From Pelagibacterium halotolerans B2 (lineage in GTDB: Bacteria > Pseudomonadota > Alphaproteobacteria > Rhizobiales > Devosiaceae): 64,000 nucleotides of DNA. The notes beneath the pieces are model-generated. The model did not search any database and had not been told where the DNA came from. It worked only from the letters and a program-made list of their open reading frames with translations. Made by a program: the position numbers and the translations under genes. Numbering within the stretch: the first letter of the stretch is position 1; each line of letters opens with the position of its first letter. This document shows, one piece after another, positions 7,149 to 15,163 of this stretch. The stretch covers positions 186,001-250,000 of the forward strand of contig NC_016078.1 of NCBI RefSeq assembly GCF_000230555.1, written 5' to 3'.

Positions 7149-8852
7149 ATGAAGACCAATCTCTTGGGTGCAAGCCTGATTGTGCTCGGCGCGCTGGCCA
7201 TGGCGGCCCCCGCCACGGCCCAGATGGCCGATTTCGAGCCGGTGACCGATGAGGATATCCTCAATCCCGATCCAGCCGACTGGATTCACTGGCGCAATAC
7301 GCTCGATGGCTGGGGCTATTCCCAACTCGATCAGATCAACGCCGAAAACGTGGGCGAGCTGGCCTATGCCTGGGGCTGGGCCATGGAGCCGGGCAGCCAG
7401 GAAACCACGCCCATCGTCCACAATGGTATCATGTATCTGGCCAATCCCGGCGCCGTGGTTCAGGCCCTTGATGCGACTTCAGGCGAGATGCTCTGGGAAT
7501 ATCGCCGCGAAATGCCGGAAGGATCGCGCCCCGGTGGCCTCAATCGCGGCCTCGCGATCTACGGCAACAAGGTATATCTGCCCACCCCCGACGCCGCGCT
7601 CGTCGCCATCAACGCGGAAACCGGCCAGGTCGAATGGGAAGCTCAGGTCGCAGATTACGAGAACCGCAAATCACTGACCGCCGCCCCGCTCGTTGCCGAT
7701 GGCAAAGTGTTTGTCGGCTTCCAGGGTTGCAACCGCTTCAGCGAGGAAAAATGCGCCATGGTGGCGTATGACGCCGAGACCGGCGAAGAACTCTGGCGCA
7801 CCATCACTGTCGAGCGTCCCGGCGAGGGCGAGCAGGATACCTGGGAAGACATTCCCTTTGCCCTGCGCGGCGGCGGCGATATCTGGACCACGGCGACCTA
7901 TGATCCTGAGGCGGATCTGATCTATATTGGCGTGTCGCAGGCCAAGCCCTGGTCGCGGGTGAGCCGTGCCAATGAAGGCGCCTCGCTTTACACCACCTCC
8001 ACCCTCGCCCTGGCACCCGATACCGGGGAAATCGTCTGGCACCGCCAATACATCCCTGGCGAAACCAACGATATGGACGAGTCCTTCGAGCACATTCTTA
8101 TCGATATCGACGGCGAGCCGGCTTACGTCAATATGGGCAAGCTGGGCATCCTGTGGCGCGGCAATCGTGAGACAGGCGAACCTCTGCCGGCCTTCGATTT
8201 TGGCATGCAGGACCAGATCGATCTCAATCCCGATGGAACCTTCGCCGGCTACCGCGAAGGCAAGATCGGCGAGATCGGCGTGCCGATGACGACCTGCCCG
8301 AGCTCGACCGGCTTCCGCAGTTGGCGTGCCATGGCGTTCTCGCCGGAAACGCGTGCCGTCTATGTCCCGCTCGCCATCAACTGCGATGACGGCATCATCT
8401 ATACCGAAGTCGAGATGGTCGAAGGTGGCGGCGGCAACGGCCGCAGCGGCACAAATCGCATCAATCACCCCGACGATCCCGAAAATTCGGGCCGCATCCT
8501 TGCGATGAACGTCGATACCGGTGAGACCATGTGGGAATTCCCCATGCGCACCACCGCAAATTCGGCGACCCTGACCACCGCCGGCGGCGTTGTGTTCGCC
8601 GGTGACTGGGCGCGCAATTTCTACGCTTTCGACGCGGAAGACGGCGACGTGCTCTGGGACGTTACACTGCCTCAGGCCGCCCAGGGCTACCCGATCAGCT
8701 ACGAGGTCGATGGACGCCAGTATGTCGCGGTGCCGGTCGGGGTCGGCGGCGCGACCTGGTCGACCAGCGTTCCCTCCACGCTCGCCCCGGAAGTGCGGCG
8801 TCCGTCGGGTGGCAACATGATGATGGTCTTCGCCCTGCCTGAAGGCGCCTGA
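7149..8852 (+). CDS. Divergent PQQ-dependent dehydrogenase (quinoprotein)
   Basis: A 567-residue periplasmic beta-propeller of the quinoprotein dehydrogenase family, with a signal peptide ending in TAQ (about 25) and repeated W-motif blades (for example GEMLWEYRR, GQVEWEA, GEIVWHRQY, GETMWEFP, GDVLWDV). W246 in GGGDIW matches the Trp that stacks on PQQ. The site differs from methanol and ethanol dehydrogenases: the vicinal Cys-Cys before VNRG is replaced by GGLNRG (129-134), the metal-ligand GNPxPW motif is GVSQAKPW (261-268), and the catalytic region reads NDMDE (307-311). Cysteines at 194 and 202 may form a new disulfide. The start at 7149 is chosen over 7143 because GAGGAGG is then correctly spaced. 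The substrate is unknown. Confidence 0.85.
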   Translation: MKTNLLGASLIVLGALAMAAPATAQMADFEPVTDEDILNPDPADWIHWRNTLDGWGYSQLDQINAENVGELAYAWGWAMEPGSQETTPIVHNGIMYLANPGAVVQALDATSGEMLWEYRREMPEGSRPGGLNRGLAIYGNKVYLPTPDAALVAINAETGQVEWEAQVADYENRKSLTAAPLVADGKVFVGFQGCNRFSEEKCAMVAYDAETGEELWRTITVERPGEGEQDTWEDIPFALRGGGDIWTTATYDPEADLIYIGVSQAKPWSRVSRANEGASLYTTSTLALAPDTGEIVWHRQYIPGETNDMDESFEHILIDIDGEPAYVNMGKLGILWRGNRETGEPLPAFDFGMQDQIDLNPDGTFAGYREGKIGEIGVPMTTCPSSTGFRSWRAMAFSPETRAVYVPLAINCDDGIIYTEVEMVEGGGGNGRSGTNRINHPDDPENSGRILAMNVDTGETMWEFPMRTTANSATLTTAGGVVFAGDWARNFYAFDAEDGDVLWDVTLPQAAQGYPISYEVDGRQYVAVPVGVGGATWSTSVPSTLAPEVRRPSGGNMMMVFALPEGA

Positions 8853-8860
8853 TCGATGCG

Positions 8861-8882
8861 GGGGCGGATGAAAATCCGCCCC
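8861..8882 (+). other. Intercistronic hairpin
   Basis: GGGGCGGA (8861-8868) pairs with TCCGCCCC (8875-8882) between the PQQ dehydrogenase gene and the next gene. It lacks a T-tract and probably modulates message stability. Confidence 0.45.
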
Positions 8883-8908
8883 TGTTCCACGGCTACGAAG
8901 AGGCACCT

Positions 8909-9703
8909 ATGAACCTCCCATCGACAATGCGCCGCTGTCTTTCGGCTTTCGGGGTCTGGACCCTGCTTGCCGGTCAGGCAATTGCGCAGGTGCCCTTCGT
9001 TCCGGCCGAGTTCTACAACACCATTCGCCCCGATTTCGGAAATCGGCTTCCCCTCTGCGTGTTGCCCGACAGCGCCACCCTCGAGCAGGATCGTCAAGCG
9101 GCGCGTAGCATCGCCCGGATGCTGCTGCTTGAACCCGACATCGTCGAGATCGACGCCGATATGGGTATGCTCGATGAATTGGGTATCTGGCCGGTGATCT
9201 TTGAGGAACTGGCCGAAAGCTGCGTTGGCGTTTTGGGTGTCCAGATCATTCCCGGTGAGGTCGCGCCCGATTGGATGACGCTTTCCCAGCCGTACTTCGA
9301 AGCGCCCTATGTGCTTCTGACCCGCGATCCGGCGGTCGAGACGCTGGCCGATCTGCCGGCAGGCACGCGGCTCGGTGTCCCCCTCTACACCCCGATCGAT
9401 ACTGAAGTCATGACCATGATCGCGGCGGGTGGAGAATTTTCAGAGCTACGACGACTGCCTTACGACCGGCCCGAACTGATGACCGAGCTGATGCGCAATG
9501 GAGAGTTCGACGCCGCGATTGTCTGGTCTCCCCATCTCGATCTTGCTCAGGTCCAGCCGCTCGATTTTTTCGCCTCGCAGGCGAGCGTGGCGCCGCTTCG
9601 TCAGGACACCCGCGCCGTCGCGGTGCTCATGCGCACCCAGGACCAGATGTTGCGCACCATGATCGATCAGGCAATAGACGCGGCTGGTGCCCAAACGCCT
9701 TGA
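8909..9703 (+). CDS. MoxJ/XoxJ-like periplasmic binding protein
   Basis: This 264-residue protein has a signal peptide ending near AIAQ (about 27) and a type II periplasmic-binding (SBP_bac_3-like) fold, including YFEAPYVLLTRDPAVETLADLPAGTRLGVPLYTP in the first-lobe to hinge region. Binding proteins of this sort accompany quinoprotein dehydrogenases; in methylotrophs MoxJ/XoxJ are thought to help dehydrogenase maturation or electron transfer rather than import. Its position directly behind the PQQ dehydrogenase, with no ABC permease nearby, supports that role. The exact function is not established. Confidence 0.75.
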   Translation: MNLPSTMRRCLSAFGVWTLLAGQAIAQVPFVPAEFYNTIRPDFGNRLPLCVLPDSATLEQDRQAARSIARMLLLEPDIVEIDADMGMLDELGIWPVIFEELAESCVGVLGVQIIPGEVAPDWMTLSQPYFEAPYVLLTRDPAVETLADLPAGTRLGVPLYTPIDTEVMTMIAAGGEFSELRRLPYDRPELMTELMRNGEFDAAIVWSPHLDLAQVQPLDFFASQASVAPLRQDTRAVAVLMRTQDQMLRTMIDQAIDAAGAQTP

Positions 9704-9795
9704 TGGTTCGAAAGCACGGCTTGTTGTGCATGGGCGGCAGAATCCGGATAAGGTGATGTTCCCATGATCCATCTTGCCCGCGCGAGGACCTTTTC

Positions 9796-10122
9796 TTGAG
9801 CGACAGCCGAAGCCCCACGGAAACCGAAATCCTCGTCGTCGCCGAGACCTTCAAGCTGCTCGGCGATCCCACCCGTCTCAAGATCCTGCTCGCCTGCCTC
9901 GAACAACCCATGGCCGTAGGCGATATAGCCCGCAAGATCGACGCGTCCCAATCCCTTGTCAGCCACCATTTGCGCCTGCTGCGTGCCGCGCGGCTGGTCC
10001 GGGGCACCCGTCACGCCAAGCACGTCCACTACGAGGCCGACGACCACCATATCCGTCACGTCGTCTCCGACATGATCATCCACGCCGCCGAACATGAAGG
10101 AGAGGCGGACGGAACTGACTGA
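9796..10122 (+). CDS. ArsR/SmtB-family metal-sensing repressor
   Basis: A 108-residue winged-helix repressor. The DNA-binding part spans about residues 15-75 (LLGDPTRLKIL, then SQSLVSHHLRLL). The last helix carries D83, H85, H96 and E99, spaced exactly as the alpha-5 zinc site of SmtB-type sensors (D-x-H-x10-H-x2-E). The alpha-3 cysteine motif of cadmium/arsenic sensors is missing. It should therefore be a zinc- or cobalt-type sensor. Translation probably starts at the TTG at 9796, behind CGAGGA. No metal pump gene is adjacent; it follows the PQQ operon by 92 bases. Confidence 0.88.
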   Translation: MSDSRSPTETEILVVAETFKLLGDPTRLKILLACLEQPMAVGDIARKIDASQSLVSHHLRLLRAARLVRGTRHAKHVHYEADDHHIRHVVSDMIIHAAEHEGEADGTD

Positions 10123-10129
10123 CAGCGCC

Positions 10130-10591
10130 TCACAACGGCAGGATGCCGTCGTCCTTGACCTCTTCGATCACCGGATAGGAACGGGTTTCGCGCACGCCGG
10201 GCAGCGACAGCAGAACCTCGCCGAGAAATGTCCGGTAGCGTCCCATGTCGGCCAGCCTGGCCTTGACCAGATAATCGAACCCGCCGGCAACCATATGGCA
10301 TTCGAGGATTTCGGGCTGCTTGCGCACCGCGGCCGCGAATTTTTCGAAAATGTCGGGCGTGGTCTTGTCGAGCGAGACTTCCACAAGCACCAACAGCCCG
10401 AGCCCGATCTGTTCGGCGTCGAGGACGGCACGGAATCCCTTGATATAACCATGAGTCTGCAGCCGCCGCATTCGGTCGCTCATCGAGGTTGGCGCCAACC
10501 CGATGCGCTGGGCAAGTTCGGAATTGGTAACGCGCCCGTCGCGCTGCAATTCGTTGAGGATTCTGCGGTCGATCCGGTCCAGGCCACTCAT
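10130..10591 (-). CDS. Lrp/AsnC-family transcriptional regulator
   Basis: A 153-residue regulator with the N-terminal Lrp helix-turn-helix (LDRIDRRILNELQRDGR to RRLQTHGYIKGF) and a C-terminal RAM ligand domain (from about residue 60, with the GGFDYLVKARLADMGRYRTFL core). It fits the full-length Lrp type that responds to amino acids. Its ATG overlaps the recQ stop by four bases, which couples the genes in one minus-strand unit. The effector cannot be told from sequence. Confidence 0.9.
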   Translation of the reverse strand: MSGLDRIDRRILNELQRDGRVTNSELAQRIGLAPTSMSDRMRRLQTHGYIKGFRAVLDAEQIGLGLLVLVEVSLDKTTPDIFEKFAAAVRKQPEILECHMVAGGFDYLVKARLADMGRYRTFLGEVLLSLPGVRETRSYPVIEEVKDDGILPL

Positions 10592-12477
10592 GGCTGCTCC
10601 GTTCGCCCGATTTCCGTCAGAAATGCCGTGCCATAGCGCTCAAGCTTGGCGTCTCCCACGCCCGGCAGGGCGCGCAATTCATCAAGCGTCGCCGGCAGCC
10701 GCTGGGCCATGGCCCGCAGCGTCGTGTCCTGAAACACGACATAGGGTGGAACGCCCTGTGCCGAAGCGATTTCGCGCCGCTTGCGCCGCAACCGCTCGAA
10801 TACGGCTTCGGCCTCGGCCGATAGCGTCTCCCCGCCCGCCAGCGCGCGATTGGTGTCCGATTTTTTGCGCTCGGGATCGCGCCGCAACATCACTGTCCGC
10901 TCGCCGCGAAACACCGCCCGCGCCCCTTCGTCGAGATAGAGCGCGCCATGAGCCTCGTGGTTCACATGCACCAGCCCCATGGCCGTCAACTGGCGGACGA
11001 CCGAGCGCCAGGTCTTGACGGAAATGTCCTGCCCGACGCCAAACACCGGCAAATGCTGGTGCCTGAATTTTTCAACCTTCTCGGTGGCCTTGCCCATCAC
11101 CACATCGATCACATGGGCGGCGCCGAACCGTTGGCCCGTGCGATAGATCGAGGACATCACCTTGTTGGCCGCCTCGGTGCCGTCCCAGCTATCGACCGGA
11201 TTGATGCAGGTGTCGCAGTTGCCGCAATTGCCCTGATGGGTTTCCCCGAAATGGGCCAGAACCGCCTGCCGCCGGCACCCTGCAGTCTCGCAAACGCCAA
11301 GCAGAGCGCTGAGTTTGTTATTTTCCAGCCGCTTTACGTCGTCGGGCGCATTGCCTTCGGCGATCATGCGCCGCCTCTGGCTGACATCGGACAGCCCGTA
11401 ACACATCCAGGCTTCAGAGGGTTGTCCGTCGCGTCCGGCCCGGCCCGTTTCCTGATAATAGGCCTCAATGGACGAGGGCAGATCCATATGCGCCACATAG
11501 CGTACATCGGGCTTGTCGATCCCCATTCCGAACGCCACCGTCGCCACCAGACACACCGCGTCTTCCTTCAAGAACGCGTCCTGATTGCGCGCCCGAACGC
11601 CCGCATCGAGCCCTGCGTGATAGGGCAGGGCGGCAATGCCCTTTTCGGTAAGAAACTCGGCGACCGCCTCGACCTTGGCGCGCGACAGGCAATAGACGAT
11701 ACCGCTTTCGCCTTTGTGGCGACCCAGAAAATCGAGCAGTTGGCTGCGTGCATTGGACCGCTCGACGATCGAATAGCCGATATTGGGCCGATCGAAGCTC
11801 GAAATGAAGAGCTGGGCATCCTCCAGTCCCAGCCGTTCTATCAGATCGGCCCGGGTTGTCGGGTCCGCCGTTGCGGTCAGCGCCACCCGCGGCACATGTG
11901 GAAACAGTTCGCGCAGTTTGGCCAGCTCGCGATACTCGGGCCGGAAATCGTGCCCCCATTGGCTGACGCAATGGGCTTCATCGATTGCAAACAGTCCGAT
12001 GTCGACGCTGGCGAGAAGATCGAGAAACCCCGTCGCCGCCAGGCGCTCGGGCGCGACGTAGAGAAGATCGAGTTGCCCGTCGCGCAGTGCCTGGCGCACG
12101 TTGCGGTTCTCTTCGGGCGTCAGCGATGAGTTCAGTGCGGCGGCCCGGACGCCTGCCTGTTTGAGCGCCTCGACCTGATCGCGCATCAGCGCGATGAGCG
12201 GCGATATGATAACGCCGACCCCCGGGCGCCCGATGGCCGGGATCTGATAGCACAACGATTTTCCCGCCCCTGTGGGAAACAGCACAACGGCGTCTCCGCC
12301 AGCCATGACGTGTTCGACAACCTCTTGTTGCTGCCCGCGAAACGCATCGAGCCCGAACACCGACCGCAAAATATCAAGCCCATCGGCCGGCGCAGGATCG
12401 GAAGCCGTAGCGTTGGAAAAAAGCGACATGGAGACAGGAGAGCCCGGCGGTCTGGGGAAATCGAATCGCGCGCCCAT
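10588..12477 (-). CDS. recQ: ATP-dependent DNA helicase RecQ
   Basis: A 3'-5' DNA helicase of about 629 residues. Motifs in order are FPTGAGKSLCYQIPA (Walker A), IDEAHCVSQWGHDFRPEY (DEAH plus the aromatic-rich loop), SFDRPNIGYS, QETGRAGRDGQ (motif VI), the RecQ zinc-binding cysteines (CETAGCRRQ...CGNCDTC), the winged helix, and a C-terminal HRDC domain (about the last 75 residues). The protein acts in recombination and replication-fork repair. The start is uncertain: ATG codons at 12477 and 12429 both lack strong ribosome sites, and a TTG at 12504 also exists. All give an intact helicase. Confidence 0.95.
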   Translation of the reverse strand: MGARFDFPRPPGSPVSMSLFSNATASDPAPADGLDILRSVFGLDAFRGQQQEVVEHVMAGGDAVVLFPTGAGKSLCYQIPAIGRPGVGVIISPLIALMRDQVEALKQAGVRAAALNSSLTPEENRNVRQALRDGQLDLLYVAPERLAATGFLDLLASVDIGLFAIDEAHCVSQWGHDFRPEYRELAKLRELFPHVPRVALTATADPTTRADLIERLGLEDAQLFISSFDRPNIGYSIVERSNARSQLLDFLGRHKGESGIVYCLSRAKVEAVAEFLTEKGIAALPYHAGLDAGVRARNQDAFLKEDAVCLVATVAFGMGIDKPDVRYVAHMDLPSSIEAYYQETGRAGRDGQPSEAWMCYGLSDVSQRRRMIAEGNAPDDVKRLENNKLSALLGVCETAGCRRQAVLAHFGETHQGNCGNCDTCINPVDSWDGTEAANKVMSSIYRTGQRFGAAHVIDVVMGKATEKVEKFRHQHLPVFGVGQDISVKTWRSVVRQLTAMGLVHVNHEAHGALYLDEGARAVFRGERTVMLRRDPERKKSDTNRALAGGETLSAEAEAVFERLRRKRREIASAQGVPPYVVFQDTTLRAMAQRLPATLDELRALPGVGDAKLERYGTAFLTEIGRTEQP

Positions 12478-12519
12478 TTGACTCTCATCGCCCCCGCGGT
12501 GCAACCCGCGACGGCACGA

Positions 12520-12978
12520 TCAGCAGAGCCTGCCGAGAAGATCGAGCAAGGTGTCGCGTGCATCGGTGCCGCCCAGCCTGGCGATGCAGTCGGCCTCGAA
12601 ATCGTCCTGTACCGCGCGCGCCTTCTCAACAAAGCCCGCGCCCTCTTCGGTCAGATAGAGCGCATTGGCGCGTCGGTCCCCATGCGCCGCCCGACGCTCG
12701 GTCAGCCCCCGGGCTTCGAGCCCATTGATCAGCGCGACGAAATTGGCACGCTTGATGCCCAGGATTTCCGCAATCTCTGTCTGCTTGCGGCCCGGATTGT
12801 CGCCGATCAGCGCCAGCGCCGAATATTCGGCCGGCCGCAGGTCGAGCGCTTCGAAAGCCGAAAGAAAGCGCTGGAAGACGCTCAACTGCGCGCGCCGCAA
12901 CCGGTAGCCGACGATGTCTGTGGTCGACCCGGTCTCAAGCATGGTCTCGTCGGCGACGGACCCCGGAACTGCAGACAT
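12520..12978 (-). CDS. MarR-family transcriptional regulator
   Basis: A 152-residue MarR repressor with a winged helix-turn-helix in the middle (RPAEYSALALIGDNPGRKQTEIAEILGIKRANFVALINGLEARGLTERR spans about residues 45-95, with the wing RAAHGDRRANALYLT). The start at 12978 is preceded by CAGGAT, and longer in-frame extensions to 13068 are AT-rich promoter DNA. The target is unknown. The gene is upstream of recQ on the same strand but separated by about 40 bases. Confidence 0.87.
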   Translation of the reverse strand: MSAVPGSVADETMLETGSTTDIVGYRLRRAQLSVFQRFLSAFEALDLRPAEYSALALIGDNPGRKQTEIAEILGIKRANFVALINGLEARGLTERRAAHGDRRANALYLTEEGAGFVEKARAVQDDFEADCIARLGGTDARDTLLDLLGRLC

Positions 12979-13240
12979 GAGTAAAATCCTGTTTGTTATG
13001 ATACAGAATTTAATGCCCCTGACGAAAAAGGCAATCGCGCCCCTTGCGGTCGCCATGATCGCTTGCATAAACTAGTTATGATCTATAATTATTAGGCGAT
13101 GGGGTAGCCGATCGATGTTCGGATGATCCTATCGTTTGTGTGCATTGTCCATTGTTCGATCAGGTGGCAAGAGACAAGGGTGCACATGGCATTATCGGGT
13201 GGTAGAGAGGTATCATCGGAGCGTGCAGGGGAGGATAAGT
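12979..13240. other. Divergent intergenic region, MarR gene / second TRAP operon
   Basis: This 262-base stretch has no supported gene. It is AT-rich at 13068-13096, with TTATGATCTATAATTATTAG near the centre, and ends in the ribosome site AGGGGAGG before the TTG at 13241. It probably holds both divergent promoters; no operator could be assigned. Confidence 0.4.
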
Positions 13241-13783
13241 TTGTTCCAGGATCAGTCGCCGTTAGGGCGCGGAATTTATGGCTTGGCAAAGCTCATGGCG
13301 CTTGCCGGAGGCATCGTCCTTGTCGCGCTGGTTGTCATGGTGGTCGTCAGCGTCACCGGCCGCGCTCTGCTGTGGGCCGGCCTGCGTCCGATCAGGGGTG
13401 ATTATGAACTTGTCGAAGCCGGCATCGGCTTTGCCGTGTTTGCTTTCCTGCCCTGGGCGCATCTCGAGCGCGGTCACGCGATTGTCTCGATAGTGACCGA
13501 TCGCTTCGGCCCGGCCGTCAACCGATGGATACTCGTCATCACGGACATCATGATGCTCGCCGCGGCAGGCTTCATTACCTGGCGCCTTTATGATGGCATG
13601 CTCGACAAGTTCCACTATCACGAAACCACGCTCCTGCTGCGCATGCCTTTGGGCTGGACTTATGCGGCCGGGCTGGTTGGCGCGGTGATTTTTACCATCG
13701 TCGCGCTCTACGTCCTTGGCCGCTCGGTATCCAATGCGCTTGCCGGCCGTTCCGAAACCCAGTCCGCGGGAGCCGAACTGTGA
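13241..13783 (+). CDS. dctQ: TRAP transporter small permease DctQ (second system)
   Basis: A 180-residue membrane protein with four hydrophobic segments, the small TRAP membrane subunit. The proposed start is TTG at 13241 because AGGGGAGG lies seven bases upstream and the hydrophobic part begins soon after; an in-frame start at 13136 would add untypical sequence. Its stop overlaps the GTG of dctM (GTGA). Confidence 0.85.
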   Translation: MFQDQSPLGRGIYGLAKLMALAGGIVLVALVVMVVVSVTGRALLWAGLRPIRGDYELVEAGIGFAVFAFLPWAHLERGHAIVSIVTDRFGPAVNRWILVITDIMMLAAAGFITWRLYDGMLDKFHYHETTLLLRMPLGWTYAAGLVGAVIFTIVALYVLGRSVSNALAGRSETQSAGAEL

Positions 13784-15102
13784 GCAATGTACTTATCGGA
13801 CTGCTCTCGTTTCCCGTCATCCTGCTTCTGATTTTCCTGCGCGTGCCCATCGGCCTCGCCATGCTCGGCGTCGGCATTTTCGGCTCCTGGCTGCTGACAG
13901 GCACGTTCAACCCGGTCATGGCCCAGTTCAAGAGCCTGACCTATTCGACCTTTGCGTCCTATTCGCTTTCGGTCGTGCCCCTGTTCATCCTCATGGGGCA
14001 GTTCGCGACCCTTTCGGGCATGTCTGCGGCGCTGTTCAACGCCGCCGCGTCCTGGCTGGGGCACCGCAAGGGCGGTGTCGCCATGGCCGCCGTCGGCGCC
14101 AGCGCCGGGTTTGGCGCCATCTGCGGGTCTTCGCTGGCAACGGCGGCCACCATGGGCCACGTCGCCCTGCCCGAGCTCAAGAAATACGGGTATTCGGGCG
14201 CGCTTTCGACCGGCGCGGTCGCCGCGGGTGGCACGCTGGGCATCCTTATCCCGCCCTCGGTTATCCTGGTCATCTTTGCCGTTTTGACCGAGCAGAACAT
14301 CGCCAAGCTGTTCATGGCCGCCTTTGTGCCAGGCATTCTCGCCGCCATCGGCTATCTCATCGTCGTCGCCATTTACGTGCGCGTCAGCCCCGAATCCGCC
14401 GGCATCCGCGCCCGCGTGCCCTATGGTGAACGCTTCCGCGAACTGGCAACCATCTGGCCTGTCGTGGCCATCTTTGTTCTGGTGATCGGTGGGATTTATA
14501 CCGGTATCTTCACGCCCACTGAAGCTGCTGCCGTCGGCGCCGCCGGCACGGGACTTGTCGCGCTGGTTTCCCGCAGCCTGTCGCGCAAGGGCCTGAAAGA
14601 GGCCATTCTGGGCACTGCATCTTCAACCGCGATGATCTTCCTCATCGTCCTGGGTGCTGCCTCGCTCAATGGCTTCCTTGCTCTCTCGCAACTGCCCCAA
14701 TTTGCCGCCGGCTGGGTCACCGAACAGGGCTTCAACCCATGGATCGTCATGGCAATCGTGCTGTTGCTCTATCTCGTGCTCGGCTGCGTCATGGATTCGC
14801 TTTCGATGATCCTTCTGACCGTGCCGATCATCTTCCCGATGATGTCGGCCCTCGATTTCGGCCTGACCCCGGATGAATTTGCCATCTGGTTCGGCATTCT
14901 GGTCCTGATCGTCGTCGAAGTGGGGCTGATAACGCCACCGGTCGGGATGAATCTGTTCATCATCAATTCGATGGCCAAGGGCACGCGGCTGTCCGAAACC
15001 TTCCGCGGCGCGCTGCCCTTCGTGGCCAGCGACATCATTCGCACAATAATTCTCGTCGCCTTCCCCCCGATAACGCTGGGGCTGGTGTGGCTGCTCTATT
15101 GA
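13780..15102 (+). CDS. dctM: TRAP transporter large permease DctM (second system)
   Basis: A 440-residue, multi-spanning TRAP permease with GASAGFGAICGSSLATAATMGHVALPELKKYGY (about 105-135), GTLGILIPPSVILVIFA and GLITPPVGMNLFII as family landmarks. It begins at a GTG overlapping dctQ and is followed by dctP. Gene order Q-M-P differs from P-Q-M in the first system, so the two TRAP loci are separate lineages rather than a recent duplication. Confidence 0.95.
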   Translation: MSNVLIGLLSFPVILLLIFLRVPIGLAMLGVGIFGSWLLTGTFNPVMAQFKSLTYSTFASYSLSVVPLFILMGQFATLSGMSAALFNAAASWLGHRKGGVAMAAVGASAGFGAICGSSLATAATMGHVALPELKKYGYSGALSTGAVAAGGTLGILIPPSVILVIFAVLTEQNIAKLFMAAFVPGILAAIGYLIVVAIYVRVSPESAGIRARVPYGERFRELATIWPVVAIFVLVIGGIYTGIFTPTEAAAVGAAGTGLVALVSRSLSRKGLKEAILGTASSTAMIFLIVLGAASLNGFLALSQLPQFAAGWVTEQGFNPWIVMAIVLLLYLVLGCVMDSLSMILLTVPIIFPMMSALDFGLTPDEFAIWFGILVLIVVEVGLITPPVGMNLFIINSMAKGTRLSETFRGALPFVASDIIRTIILVAFPPITLGLVWLLY

Positions 15103-15163
15103 GCAGCCAAAGATCGTGAGGAGTTCACACGCGAAAAGGCGTGCAACAAAGGGAGAAGACCAA

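Noticed and set aside
7149-8852. XoxF/MxaF methanol dehydrogenase
   Set aside because: The vicinal Cys pair and the standard metal-ligand motifs are missing, and no mxaI or typical XoxG is adjacent.
7671-8906. 411-codon open frame opposite the PQQ dehydrogenase
   Set aside because: Antisense shadow without start signal or domain.
10948-12129. 393-codon open frame opposite recQ
   Set aside because: No family similarity is apparent; recQ motifs are complete on the minus strand.
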